From Veillonellaceae bacterium (lineage in GTDB: Bacteria; Bacillota; Negativicutes; Veillonellales; Dialisteraceae), in assembly GCA_025992895.1 (NCBI GenBank), contig DAJPGA010000001.1, forward strand, positions 817,001-881,000: 64,000 nucleotides of DNA. The letters are read 5' to 3'. This document shows, piece by piece, positions 27,447 through 36,304 of this stretch (its first letter is position 1; the number at the start of each line of letters is the position of its first letter). Position numbers and translations under genes: made by a program. The notes beneath the pieces are model-generated. The model was not told where the DNA came from. It saw only the letters and a program-made list of their open reading frames with translations, and did no database searches.

Positions 27447-29101
27447 CAGGAGACAGAGTCGTCGTAAAGAGCGGAAGAGACCTCTCCCTGTCAAGCCTGT
27501 CAGATACAGAAACATATAAGAATGACAGAAAAGGAGGAAGCCTTTCCCTTGCCTTTGATGGCAGAGGGCCCTCAGGAATTGCCGGCGAAGCAGATAAAGG
27601 AAAGACAAGAAGCGTCTATGAGTCCGTTTCTACGCAAAGCGGCATCTACGGCGGAAAAGAAGGAGTCCTCGTGAGCGCAGGAGAAACTCTATCCATGAAA
27701 GGGGCTGTCATCGGAAGCCTTGCCAGGGCAGAGAAGAATCTGGTAAGTGCCGGGGAACTGGATATAGAAGATATCAGGAACCATGCGGAATATACATCGG
27801 AAAATAAAGGGGTTGGCTACAGCGCAAACCGGGAGTATGATGAAGCTAAAGGAAGAGAAAAAGCATACGGCTGGAACGGCCTTTCCAAAGAAGATGCAAA
27901 CCTTTTGAATGAGAACTACAACAAAGAAGGCATCATCCCCAAACTCTATACAGGGGCCAAAGGAAAAGCATCCAGCGTTACCAGATCCGCCATTACCGAA
28001 GGCACGCTCTCCATTGCAGATCCGAAGACAGATAGGGAGAGAATCAACCGGAATACAGAGAACTCCCTGAATAAACTGGGAAGGATCTTTGACAAGACGA
28101 AAGTCGAAGAAAGACAGGAACTGGCCCGTCTCTTTGCCAAGAACGTCAACGAAGCCATCCATAAACTCAGCGAAAAAGAAGGGTGGAAGGAAGGCGGAGC
28201 AGAGAAAATCGCCCTCCACAGCGTATTTGCAGGAATCGAAGGAGAACTGTCCGGAGGAGGATTCCTCTCAGGAGCAGCAGGAGGCGTCAATGAAGCCCTT
28301 GTCGGAAAGCTGACACGCGCGCTCGGAAGAAACAATCCTGACCTCGTCCAGGCAGCCAGCGCAGTACTGGGATACGCCACAAACAAACTGGCCGGCCAGG
28401 AAGGCATGGCCGGAGCCGCTTTAGCTCAATATGGAACGAAGTGGAATAATTATGGACCAAGGCCCTGGCAAGATGGGGCTTATATTGTAGATATGTATGG
28501 CAATCTTTGGATTGTAAATGACGGTGAGGATCAGTTTGTGGATCCGGATGAACAAATGCCCGGTGGTGCAATCTTTTGGATGCAAAATCCAGAACCTGGG
28601 GAACAATCTTTTGGTTGGGATTATAAATATCATGATGATGGTACTGCTGATTATATTCCAGGAGATGTTAGAACTTATGGTTATAATGGGCGAACTGTCG
28701 GAGAATCTGAAGTAATTGATTTTTCACAAGGAATTGTATCTGAAGGCTTCGTTTATAAAGTAAACCAAGTCTTAGGGAAAAATCTACCTTTAAGTCAGGC
28801 AGGCTCTTTTATATATTCTACCGTTAAAGATGGATACATTGGGAATTATAGTATGAAAAGAATGCAGGAAAGAGCTTTGTTTGGCGTGGCTGCTTCTTTT
28901 GGAGTTAGTGAAGCAGTAGGTATTACTCTGGGACAAGGGCCTTTGACGCCAGGAATTATTATTTTTGACACGGCTCTTGCCGGAGGCGCAGGAGCGTTAT
29001 TAGATAATTTAAAAGATAGAATTCTTCCGGAGGAGAGTAAACAGCAAATTGATACTGAGGACAGAGAAAGCTTTAATAAAATCTTAGAAGGACCTGATTG
29101 A
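27443..29101 (+). CDS. Haemagglutinin/CdiA-like exoprotein C-terminal part with toxin-like end (5' truncated gene)
   Basis: 552 aa from the first ATG, which overlaps the upstream stop (ATGA). The first part has FHA-type repeats (GDRVVVKSGRDLSLSSLSDT, SAGETLSMKGAVIGS). A helical pretoxin-like stretch follows, ending GYATNKLAGQEGMAGAALAQ near residue 326. Just there (about 28425) the DNA becomes visibly AT-rich. The last 225 residues are unrelated in style, with a hydrophobic Gly-rich segment (FGVAASFGVSEAVGITLG, then TPGIIIFDTALAGGAGALL). Typical TPS secretion and N-terminal domains are absent, so secretion is doubtful. A CDI-like toxin module is inferred; no known toxin fold was recognised. 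Confidence 0.65.
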   Translation: MTGDRVVVKSGRDLSLSSLSDTETYKNDRKGGSLSLAFDGRGPSGIAGEADKGKTRSVYESVSTQSGIYGGKEGVLVSAGETLSMKGAVIGSLARAEKNLVSAGELDIEDIRNHAEYTSENKGVGYSANREYDEAKGREKAYGWNGLSKEDANLLNENYNKEGIIPKLYTGAKGKASSVTRSAITEGTLSIADPKTDRERINRNTENSLNKLGRIFDKTKVEERQELARLFAKNVNEAIHKLSEKEGWKEGGAEKIALHSVFAGIEGELSGGGFLSGAAGGVNEALVGKLTRALGRNNPDLVQAASAVLGYATNKLAGQEGMAGAALAQYGTKWNNYGPRPWQDGAYIVDMYGNLWIVNDGEDQFVDPDEQMPGGAIFWMQNPEPGEQSFGWDYKYHDDGTADYIPGDVRTYGYNGRTVGESEVIDFSQGIVSEGFVYKVNQVLGKNLPLSQAGSFIYSTVKDGYIGNYSMKRMQERALFGVAASFGVSEAVGITLGQGPLTPGIIIFDTALAGGAGALLDNLKDRILPEESKQQIDTEDRESFNKILEGPD

Positions 29102-29244
29102 GCTTTTTGATAGTCTAGTAAAAATTAATATATATTTATATTATCTTTTTTATATTATCTTTCAAATAATTTATTAAAGAACTTGTTGGAAGAATCTTTC
29201 ATCTGTAATGAAACGAGATTTCCTTATCATGGAAGGGGATTATT

Positions 29245-29727
29245 ATGTCACAAATGACTATGTTGGATGACATTCTTTTTACCCTATACAAGGATGGCAG
29301 TGCTTGGATTAGCAGAGTTACGCATCAGTTCGCTTATGGACCGGCAGCCTGGGATTTATTTAAAGTATCTATTCTCGTCGTCGGCGCAATTTATTTATAC
29401 AAAACATGGAAATATCCACCAAAGTATTTGAAACTAGGAATCAAACCTATGCCGGCTTACATTAAAGTTGGGTTCCCTCTTTGTTTTTTGGCATATGGGA
29501 GTTTAGTCTTGATTGACAGCTCCATCTATTGGCTCAGGTATATAGCTGTTTTACTGCATTCCATTAGAAGTTTCACATTTACATATTTGATAATGTCTAC
29601 ATTTTTGAGTTGTAGAAGTTTTCTCGTCAAAATTAAAACAGACAAATACGAAATCCATAAATATGATGCGGCTTTAGTGGTATATGCACTTCTTTGTGCT
29701 GCAATGATTTATTGTAATCCATTTTAG
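29245..29727 (+). CDS. Small integral membrane protein, candidate immunity protein
   Basis: 160 aa, four predicted membrane segments (around residues 38-54, 71-90, 95-116 and 143-158). AT-rich like the preceding toxin-like tail and separated from it by 143 bp. AAGGGG precedes the ATG. It has no recognised family. Position directly after a CdiA-CT-like end suggests immunity; a membrane immunity protein would fit a membrane-acting toxin. This is inference from context only. Confidence 0.6.
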   Translation: MSQMTMLDDILFTLYKDGSAWISRVTHQFAYGPAAWDLFKVSILVVGAIYLYKTWKYPPKYLKLGIKPMPAYIKVGFPLCFLAYGSLVLIDSSIYWLRYIAVLLHSIRSFTFTYLIMSTFLSCRSFLVKIKTDKYEIHKYDAALVVYALLCAAMIYCNPF

Positions 29728-29792
29728 GTGTAAATAATAACGAATCATGTTATAGCTTCAGTCTGTTTGAATACTGACAGGAGTGTAATCTT

Positions 29793-30161
29793 ATGGAAGC
29801 ATCCATTAACACTTCAGGTACAGTTTATATTTTCTGGACAGCAAGGATTGCAGAATTTATGCTTGCTGCTTTGAGTGCCGTGCTTTTGTCAAAATTGGTT
29901 CCAATCAGGGAGAAGGCCCAAAATGGATTAATTGCGGTTATCGCTTCTCTTGCTGTGTTCAGTCTTGAAATACCAGAGATTTATTCAGGGTTATTTCATC
30001 TGCCTGTCCCTGCCAATTTTTATTCTTATTTATTGGTGTACCTGGGGATAGATTACATTTCCCTGACAATCTTATTCTGGATGCTGTACTCAATGTATAA
30101 GTCTAAGAAAATAAAAGATATAACAGAAATGCTGCTGCTCGGTGCCCTGTTTTTCAAGTAA
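29793..30161 (+). CDS. Small membrane protein, apparently cut by a stop codon
   Basis: 122 aa with about four hydrophobic segments, no recognised family, AT-rich. The frame ends at TAA 30159-30161 in the middle of a hydrophobic stretch. It continues open to TGA at 30240-30242, encoding NNAFTILAYGILLVLYFFQM, another plausible membrane helix. The ancestral protein was therefore probably about 149 aa. AGGAGTG lies upstream of the start. A second immunity-type gene or a duplicate role is possible. Confidence 0.55.
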   Translation: MEASINTSGTVYIFWTARIAEFMLAALSAVLLSKLVPIREKAQNGLIAVIASLAVFSLEIPEIYSGLFHLPVPANFYSYLLVYLGIDYISLTILFWMLYSMYKSKKIKDITEMLLLGALFFK

Positions 30162-30324
30162 AATAATGCATTTACTATATTAGCGTACGGCATACTGTTG
30201 GTTTTGTATTTCTTTCAAATGCTTAAAGATGTAAAAGACTGATGAATTATCCAGTTAATACGTCCTTTGTGTATGAGGAAGCCGGTGAGTGTGAAGTGCT
30301 TTTGCCGGATTAGCTCTTAAAGAC

Positions 30325-30371
30325 AAAAAAGGCTGTGACGAAATGATTGCACATTTCATCACAGCCTTTTT
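30325..30371. terminator. Bidirectional terminator between the island and the aminotransferase gene
   Basis: AAAAAGGCTGTGA pairs with TCACAGCCTTTTT. The inner GAAATGATTGCACATTTC part is shared with four other hairpins in this window. Confidence 0.88.
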
Positions 30372-30396
30372 CTATTGAAATTTTTATTTTCTGGAT

Positions 30397-31575
30397 TTAT
30401 TTCCCTTCAAAGCCTTCCTTCAAAAGGGTGAGGCCTTTGATGAGTGTTTCTCTCGGGCAGGCGGGATTGAAGCGGAGGAAGCCGTTTCCTTCCGGTCCGA
30501 AGATGTAGCCCATGTCGAGCCAGAGGTGGCAGTCGTGGGTGACTTTGTGCTCGAGGTCTTTGTCGGAAAGGCCGTAAGCGGAAGCGTCGATCCAGAGGAG
30601 GTAGGTGCCTTCCGGTTCGATGAGTTTCATCTTCGGGAGGTTTTCCTTGAGGTAATCCCTGAGGAAGTCGACATTCAGGCGGATGTATTCCTTGACGGTA
30701 TCGAGCCATTCGCGGCCATAGCGGTAAGCAGCTTCGCAGGCGACAAGGCCCATCGTGTTCAGCTGGTCGTAGCCGAAGGAATCGAGGGCATCCTGAAAGG
30801 CTTTCCGGATTTCCGGATTCGGGATCAGGATATTGGATGTCTGTAGGCCTGCGATGTTGAATGTCTTGGAGGGGGCTGTGCAGATGATGGCATTCTGGGC
30901 AGCTTCCTTGCTGATGGTGGCAAATGTCGTGTGGGTGAACCCGGGATAGGTGAAGTCTTCGTGGATTTCATCAGCGACGATCTTGACGCCGTTTCTGATG
31001 CAGATATCAGCGTAGCGGGACAGTTCTTCTTTCGTCCACACGCGGCCGACCGGGTTGTGCGGGGAGCAGAGGAGGGCAAGTTTCACGTTTTCTGCTTTGA
31101 TCTTTGCTTCGAGGTCGTCGAAGTCAAGTTCATAATGATCGTTCTTGCGGATGAGCGGGCTGTTCACCAGTTTCCTTCCGTTCTTCCTGATGGCTTCGAG
31201 GAAGGGGTAGTAGACAGGGCGGTTGATGAGGATGCCGTCGCCTTCCTTTGTCAGTGCTTTGACGGCAAGGTTGATGGCAGGAACGACGCCCGGGGTCTTA
31301 ATGAGCCATTCGGGCTCGATAACCCAGCCGTAATTTTCCTTCTGCCAGTTCTTCAGCGCTTCGAAGTAGGATTCGCCGGATTCCGAGTAGCCGAAGATGC
31401 CATGGTCGACACGTTTTCTGAGAGCGTCAAGGATCGGCTCAGCCACTTTGAAGTCCATGTCAGCAATCCAGAAGGGAAGGACATCAGCGGGCTGGCCGCG
31501 CTGGACAGCGAAATCATATTTCAGGCAGCCGGTTCCGCGGCGGTCGATGACGGTATCAAGATCAGATAATTTCAT
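30397..31575 (-). CDS. MalY/PatB-type aminotransferase, probable cystathionine beta-lyase
   Basis: 392 aa, fold-type I PLP enzyme. The PLP lysine is in TAPSKTFNIAGLQ, the NP motif in CSPHNPVGRVW, and the phosphate/pyridine-binding DEIHED is present. Begins like MalY/PatB proteins (RRGTGCLKYD, PFWIADMDF). Such enzymes cleave cystathionine to homocysteine, pyruvate and ammonia. It follows the cystathionine synthase-like gene by 30 bp with an AGGAGG site, downstream of a T-box, so methionine synthesis is the likely pathway. A 96-bp copy of its 3' end lies at 26829. Confidence 0.88.
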   Translation of the reverse strand: MKLSDLDTVIDRRGTGCLKYDFAVQRGQPADVLPFWIADMDFKVAEPILDALRKRVDHGIFGYSESGESYFEALKNWQKENYGWVIEPEWLIKTPGVVPAINLAVKALTKEGDGILINRPVYYPFLEAIRKNGRKLVNSPLIRKNDHYELDFDDLEAKIKAENVKLALLCSPHNPVGRVWTKEELSRYADICIRNGVKIVADEIHEDFTYPGFTHTTFATISKEAAQNAIICTAPSKTFNIAGLQTSNILIPNPEIRKAFQDALDSFGYDQLNTMGLVACEAAYRYGREWLDTVKEYIRLNVDFLRDYLKENLPKMKLIEPEGTYLLWIDASAYGLSDKDLEHKVTHDCHLWLDMGYIFGPEGNGFLRFNPACPRETLIKGLTLLKEGFEGK

Positions 31576-31605
31576 GGTAAGCCTCCTTGTAAAATAATAG
31601 TGATA

Positions 31606-32736
31606 TTAACCGATGGCCTGGGAAAGGTCAGCGATGAGATCGCCAGCGTCTTCGATGCCGACGGACAGGCGGAGCAGGCATTCTGTGATGCCGCGGGACT
31701 GTCTTTCTTCTTCGGTGAGGTCGCTGTGCGTCTGGGTGGCAGGATAAGTGATGAGGCTTTCCACGCCACCAAGGCTTTCAGCAAAGCGGATGAGCTTGAC
31801 GTTCTTCAGGATCTCCAGTGCCGTTTCATGGGTGTCGGTGTAGAAGGAAAGCATAGCGCCTGCGCCTCTGGACTGCTTGTCATGGATGTCCTTGTTTTCG
31901 AAACCGGGAAGTCCCGGGTAGAGGACTTTGGTGATCTTTTTCTGGGAAGAGAGCCATTCAGCGAGAATCTGCGAGTTCTTCTGGGCTGCTTCCATGCGAA
32001 GCGCCAGTGTCTTGATGCCGCGGGTGACGAGCCAGCTGTCCCACGGGGCGAGGCAGCCGCCGACGGTCTTGTAGAGGAAGCGGAGCTTTTCAGCGATTTC
32101 CTTGTCCTTGCATGCAACGAAGCCTGCCAGGGTATCGTTGTGGCCGGCAAGGTACTTCGTGCCGCTGTGGAGGATGATGTCTGCGCCAAGGTCGGCCGGG
32201 TTGCAGAAGTACGGGCTCATGAATGTATTGTCTGCGATGAGGAGAGCGCCGTGGGCATGAGCGATGTCAGCGATGGCTTTGATATCGGTGATCTGCATCA
32301 TCGGGTTGGTCGGTGTTTCGATATAGACAGCCTTGACCGTTTCATCGAAGGCTTTTTCCACATCATCCAGATGGGATGTATTGACATAGCGGAAGTTCAG
32401 GCCGTTCTTTTCATTGACGAAGCGGAAAAGGCGGATGGAACCGCCGTAGAGGTCGTCACTGGAAATGATCGTATCGCCCGGCTTGAAAAGTTCCATGACC
32501 ATGGAAATGGCAGCCATGCCGGACGAATAGCTGGTACAGTCGCAGCAGTGCTCAAGAGCGGCTACGAGCTTTTCCGTGCTTTCGCGGGTCGGGTTCTGCA
32601 CGCGCGTGTAATCATAGCCGGTCGACTGGCCAAGCTCCGGATGGCCGAAAGTGGCGCTCTGGAAAATCGGAACGGAAATGCAGCCGGTCGGATCTTTCCA
32701 GTCGCCGCCATGAATGCAGATAGTCTTGATGTCCAT
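31606..32736 (-). CDS. Cys/Met metabolism PLP enzyme (cystathionine gamma-synthase type)
   Basis: 376 aa. The PLP lysine lies in HSGTKYLAGHND, with SSGMAAIS upstream (phosphate loop) and the C-terminal SLGGVESLITYPA typical of the MetB/MetC/MetY/MccB group. The T-box and the next gene favour cystathionine gamma-synthase (O-acylhomoserine plus cysteine), but gamma-lyase or O-acetylserine-dependent activity cannot be excluded. The start at 32736 has AAGGAGG 8 nt upstream and gives the family N-terminus MDIKTICIHGG; the ORF start at 32784 is inside the leader. Confidence 0.87.
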   Translation of the reverse strand: MDIKTICIHGGDWKDPTGCISVPIFQSATFGHPELGQSTGYDYTRVQNPTRESTEKLVAALEHCCDCTSYSSGMAAISMVMELFKPGDTIISSDDLYGGSIRLFRFVNEKNGLNFRYVNTSHLDDVEKAFDETVKAVYIETPTNPMMQITDIKAIADIAHAHGALLIADNTFMSPYFCNPADLGADIILHSGTKYLAGHNDTLAGFVACKDKEIAEKLRFLYKTVGGCLAPWDSWLVTRGIKTLALRMEAAQKNSQILAEWLSSQKKITKVLYPGLPGFENKDIHDKQSRGAGAMLSFYTDTHETALEILKNVKLIRFAESLGGVESLITYPATQTHSDLTEEERQSRGITECLLRLSVGIEDAGDLIADLSQAIG

Positions 32737-32786
32737 AATGAAATCCTCCTTATATAATGCCGTGAAATGGGGCAGATTTGGCAAAC

Positions 32787-33054
32787 AAAAAACCGCCCCT
32801 CTTACGAGAGACGGTGCTTAGCCGTGTTACCACTCTGTTTCTCCCTGCCGTCACCGGCAAAGACTCTGCGGGTACGCCGGACAATGCCATAAATACCCTG
32901 CTGCTGTATCGGGCAGTCCCGGCCGGCTTCATGATTCAGCCAAGCAGGCTCAAAGTCCATCTTCAGAAATCGTTCCCGGTCTGCTTCTCACCCTCCGCAG
33001 CTCTCTTTGCCATTCCGGATTTCCTACTCTTCTTCTCATTGCCTTTATAAAACT
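32787..33054 (-). promoter_or_regulatory. T-box leader of the cystathionine synthase-lyase operon
   Basis: On the minus strand the order is: a stem I region with GAGAGCTGCGG and GGGTGAGAAGCAG, a specifier region, the T-box core AGTGGTAACACGG (revcomp of 32821-32833), and a terminator CCGTCTCT/AGAGGGGCGG with a T-run at 32787-32814. Uncharged tRNA binding would stabilise an antiterminator. A methionine specificity is expected from the genes; the specifier codon was not determined unambiguously. Confidence 0.88.
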
Positions 33055-33060
33055 GACCTC

Positions 33061-33089
33061 ATGATAGCATGGGAAAATGGTGATGTCAA
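33061..33089 (-). promoter_or_regulatory. Promoter of the T-box operon
   Basis: Minus strand TTGACA (33084-33089), 17-bp spacer, TATCAT (33061-33066), a few bases upstream of the T-box stem I. It overlaps the region just after the LysR gene's stop. Confidence 0.82.
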
Positions 33090-33108
33090 TGAGTGAAATG
33101 GCAAGAAT

Positions 33109-34011
33109 TCAGCGGACGGTGGAGGACCTTTTGTCCGCAAATCTCTTCACGATGAACTGATGGAAGCGGAGCGCTGCTGGAGACAGGGGTCGCGTCATGT
33201 TCCATGCGATGCCGATTTCTCTCTTGCAGGAGGGGAAGGAGACGTGGATCTGGCGGATGCCGATCGCATTGCTTCCTGGAATCTTCGGGAGGAGGGAAAC
33301 GCCCAGATTGGAAGCGACAAGGCTTGCAATTGTGTTCGTGTCGTCGCCTTCGAAAATGACCTTCGGATGGACATTGGCGAGCGCGCAGACGCGATTGGTG
33401 AGGATTCTGAGGCTATAGCTCGGCTTCATTGTAACGAAGGGCTCGTTTTCAATATCCTTCAGCGCAGTCTGCTCCCAGTCGGCCAGGCGGTGATGGAGAG
33501 GGACAGTAATGTAAATTTCCTCGGAATAGAGGTAGGACCAGGCGATATGCTTCATCGTGATCATCGTGGATCCCAGGCACAGGTCGCTCGTCCCGTCGAT
33601 GAGTCCCTGCGCGAGCAGCGTGGAATCGTTCTGCTGCAGGTTGAACCTGGTCGAAGGATTCTGCACCTTGAATTCGGAAAGAAGGACAGGAAGCATGTAG
33701 GTGCCAAGGGAATGGATGAAGGAAAGATTGATGATGCCGCCCTGCGGATCGTTTTCATGATCGAGTAGCTCCCGCCTGCCTTCCTCGATTTCAGAAAGAG
33801 CGCGCTCTACGTGGATGAGGAAACGCTGCCCATCCGGAGTGAGGGAGATTTCATGGCCCGTGCGGTCGAAGAGGGGATGGCCGAGCTCGTTTTCCAGTTT
33901 CGTGATGGAGCGCGACAGGGCAGACTGCGAGATGGAAATGGAAGCCGCCGCTTTCGTGAAGTGGCGGATATGCGCAAGCGCGCGGAAATATTCCAGTTGG
34001 CTGAGATCCAT
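33109..34011 (-). CDS. LysR-family transcriptional regulator
   Basis: 300 aa. The N-terminal winged helix-turn-helix is canonical (FTKAAASISISQSALSRSITKLENELGHPLFDR). A periplasmic-binding-like effector domain follows from residue 90. AAAGGAG precedes the ATG. It is divergent from the aconitase-like genes at 34.6 kb across a 620-bp gap and may control them. The sulphur-operon T-box lies on its other side. The effector is unknown. Confidence 0.92.
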   Translation of the reverse strand: MDLSQLEYFRALAHIRHFTKAAASISISQSALSRSITKLENELGHPLFDRTGHEISLTPDGQRFLIHVERALSEIEEGRRELLDHENDPQGGIINLSFIHSLGTYMLPVLLSEFKVQNPSTRFNLQQNDSTLLAQGLIDGTSDLCLGSTMITMKHIAWSYLYSEEIYITVPLHHRLADWEQTALKDIENEPFVTMKPSYSLRILTNRVCALANVHPKVIFEGDDTNTIASLVASNLGVSLLPKIPGSNAIGIRQIHVSFPSCKREIGIAWNMTRPLSPAALRFHQFIVKRFADKRSSTVR

Positions 34012-34295
34012 GGGGGACTCCTTTATAAAATACGGGATTCATTCTTTATATAAGCCGGACTCATAATCGTTAGTTCAATTATACCTTTAGGAAGAGGGGC
34101 GTTTCAATAAAAAGAGGCAATATTTATGAAAGATAGGAAGGATTCCAATGCACGGCATGCATGATAAACAAATAATATAGAAAATTAACAATGTAATAAT
34201 ACGGTAAAATCGCGATTTTTGGATGAATTCGGGGATTTCTCGTTTTCTTTATGCATGGCAGGAATAGAAATAATCCTTGACCGGTATTAGACGAA

Positions 34296-34556
34296 ACGGG
34301 GTGTCATGGATAGAATGGTACTTAACCAACCGGAACGCGGTTCTTAGGGACATCCGGAGGCAAAGCTGCACTGGCTTTTCTTATACCTGCCAATGAATAT
34401 TCATTGAAGAAATGTCAGGAGACAGCGCCCCGTGGAAACATGGGAGAAAGCAGCCCCGTAAGCTGCGAAATTTTATATGGGCTTTTGCGCCGTTGATCCC
34501 CTCCTTTCATCTTCCTATGGGGATCTATTTTTTTGCCCGCGAAAGCGGGATTTTTT
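34296..34556 (+). ncRNA. Unidentified structured leader or small RNA with tandem terminators
   Basis: ACGGGG-TGTC (34296-34305) can pair with GACA-GCG-CCCCGT (34421-34433), closing a multi-branch domain with internal hairpins (AACCG/CGGTT, AAAGC/GCTTT, AATGAA/TTCATT). The 3' part GTCAGGAGAC resembles the last box of cobalamin aptamers, but the GCCACTG-type core is absent. A GCAGC/GCTGC hairpin with a CCCCGT loop (complementary to the 5' ACGGGG) follows. Then come two terminators, GATCCCC/GGGGATC with T7 (34495-34534) and CCCGC-GAAA-GCGGG with T6 (34536-34556). It is either a riboswitch-type leader of the next operon or a free small RNA. Confidence 0.6.
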
Positions 34557-34631
34557 ATTTGGTTCTCCCTGTTTGTGCTTTCCTTTTATCTGTATAATGA
34601 GAAGAAAAGAAGGATGGGAGGGACCTAAGGA

Positions 34632-36302
34632 ATGAAAATAAAAACATATGAGGCTGATGTAGTTGTCCTCAATGAAGAGAAAGGCTTTGCTGCGCTGAAA
34701 AAGGCGGCTGAAAGCGGCAGGAAGCTCTGGGATACTGAGAAGATCAGGGTCGTGATCGACAAGAAGGTGCCGCCGAATTCACCGGAGGAATCAAAAAGGC
34801 AGCAGGAGGTGCTTGCGCTTGCAAGGAAGCTTTCCATTCCTCATGCGTACGGGAAGGGAATGGCTTTCCACCTGCTGGCCGAAGAGTTCCTCTCCGAGGA
34901 CTTTATTGCCGTATCCGGAGATCCTGACGTCTATGTGATGGGCGCCTTTGGCGGGAAGGGGTACTGCCTTGATGAGGAAGGCCGTGAAGAAGTGCTTCTT
35001 ACGGGATCCTTCTCCATCCAGGAAGGCGGCGTATTCAATGTTTTTCTGAGTACAAAGGAAACGAGGTATGACCGGTTTTTCAGGGAAGGATACCGCCCCT
35101 GCAATTACGATAAGGCCTATGCGCTTTCCAAAAAGATTCCCCAAGGGATGCCCGTGTGTATTTCAGGAGAGCTTCAAGAATTCAGGAAGGAAGAGCTTGC
35201 TGTCATGTGCATGGCCGCAGGAAGAGCCTCCGGATGCACGGCTTTTGTGAAAGAAAACGTGCAGGGATCCCATATCCGGATCCAGTACGTTCCCTCTGTC
35301 GTCATCCATGAGGGAAAGGAAATCAGCCAGAAGGGACGGATCCCGATTTCCGCTGTCTTCATAGGCGGCGCGCAGGGCGGTTTCCTGGAGGATATCAGGC
35401 ATGCCGCTGACATCATCCGCGGGGAGCATGTATCTGATGGCGTCCGTCTTTCCGTGGCTCCTGCCACAGCGGAGGTATACAGAAAGGCCGCTGACCTTGG
35501 CTATATCAAGGACATCATGGACGCAGGCGGTATTTTCCTCAATCAGTGCGCCGATCCTTCCTATGAGGCAAAGGCAGGGAAGGGAGAAATACTCCTTACG
35601 AACGATAATAAGGATTATGGGGACGAAATCGAGGCGGCCGTCTTCCATGTCAGCACGGAAAGAGCGGCCAATGCGGCCGTGAGAGGATATATCGGCGGCG
35701 AATTCCTGAAAAGAAAAAGGCAGGAAGAGCCTGAGGCGCCGGTGCTTTTTGAGGAAAAGGCGGAAGAATCTGAAAAGCCTGCTCCGGGAATAAAGAACCT
35801 GAGCGCGGATCCGATCCTTGCCTTCTCCGGGCGCGTGTGGAAGTTCGGGGACGACATTGATACGGACATCATCATCCCGACGCAGCATCTTTCCTATCCG
35901 TCCTGGGATGAAATCAAAAAACACATGTTCGAACCGCTCCGGCCTGAGCTGGCAGAAGAAGTCAGGGATGGAGACATCCTTGTCGCCGGGAACAACTTCG
36001 GCTGCGGTTCTTCAAGGGAACAGGCCGCCGAGGTGCTTTCTGAAAGCGGCATCCGATGCATCATCGCCAAATCCTTCGCGCGCATATTCTTCCGGAATGC
36101 TGTCAATAACGGCATCCTTCCGATTGAATGCGCCGCGCTCTTTGATGACGTAGAAGAAGGGGATACGGTCATCGTCGTACCGAATGAATACATCCTGTGC
36201 AAGGGGAAGAAATATCCGATTTCCAAAGTGAGGGGCGATCTTCTTTCGCTCATCATGGATGGCGGGCTCGTGAAGCATGTACAGAAGGAAAGGGGGAGGT
36301 AA
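34632..36302 (+). CDS. Aconitase-superfamily fusion: Cys-less large-subunit-like domain plus LeuD-type small subunit
   Basis: 556 aa. Residues about 395-556 are a normal swivelling small subunit ([45 protein letters not shown]) as in isopropylmalate dehydratase/homoaconitase. Residues 1-380 align in order with the large subunit, but the Fe-S ligands are gone: the CxxC-preceding motif is [12 protein letters not shown] where the partner has CLGSCTNGRLED, and the second Cys pair reads NQCADP where the partner has PPYCSFCEGR. This half is probably catalytically dead and structural. The start follows GGGAGGGACC. One base overlaps nothing; the partner gene starts immediately after, so they are co-translated. 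Confidence 0.8.
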   Translation: MKIKTYEADVVVLNEEKGFAALKKAAESGRKLWDTEKIRVVIDKKVPPNSPEESKRQQEVLALARKLSIPHAYGKGMAFHLLAEEFLSEDFIAVSGDPDVYVMGAFGGKGYCLDEEGREEVLLTGSFSIQEGGVFNVFLSTKETRYDRFFREGYRPCNYDKAYALSKKIPQGMPVCISGELQEFRKEELAVMCMAAGRASGCTAFVKENVQGSHIRIQYVPSVVIHEGKEISQKGRIPISAVFIGGAQGGFLEDIRHAADIIRGEHVSDGVRLSVAPATAEVYRKAADLGYIKDIMDAGGIFLNQCADPSYEAKAGKGEILLTNDNKDYGDEIEAAVFHVSTERAANAAVRGYIGGEFLKRKRQEEPEAPVLFEEKAEESEKPAPGIKNLSADPILAFSGRVWKFGDDIDTDIIIPTQHLSYPSWDEIKKHMFEPLRPELAEEVRDGDILVAGNNFGCGSSREQAAEVLSESGIRCIIAKSFARIFFRNAVNNGILPIECAALFDDVEEGDTVIVVPNEYILCKGKKYPISKVRGDLLSLIMDGGLVKHVQKERGR

Positions 36303-36304
36303 TG

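Noticed and set aside
34340..34400. c-di-GMP (GEMM) riboswitch in the 34.3 kb leader
   Set aside because: GGCAAAGCTGC slightly resembles the GEMM core, but the neighbouring bases form a different AAAGC/GCTTT hairpin and the second GEMM half is missing.
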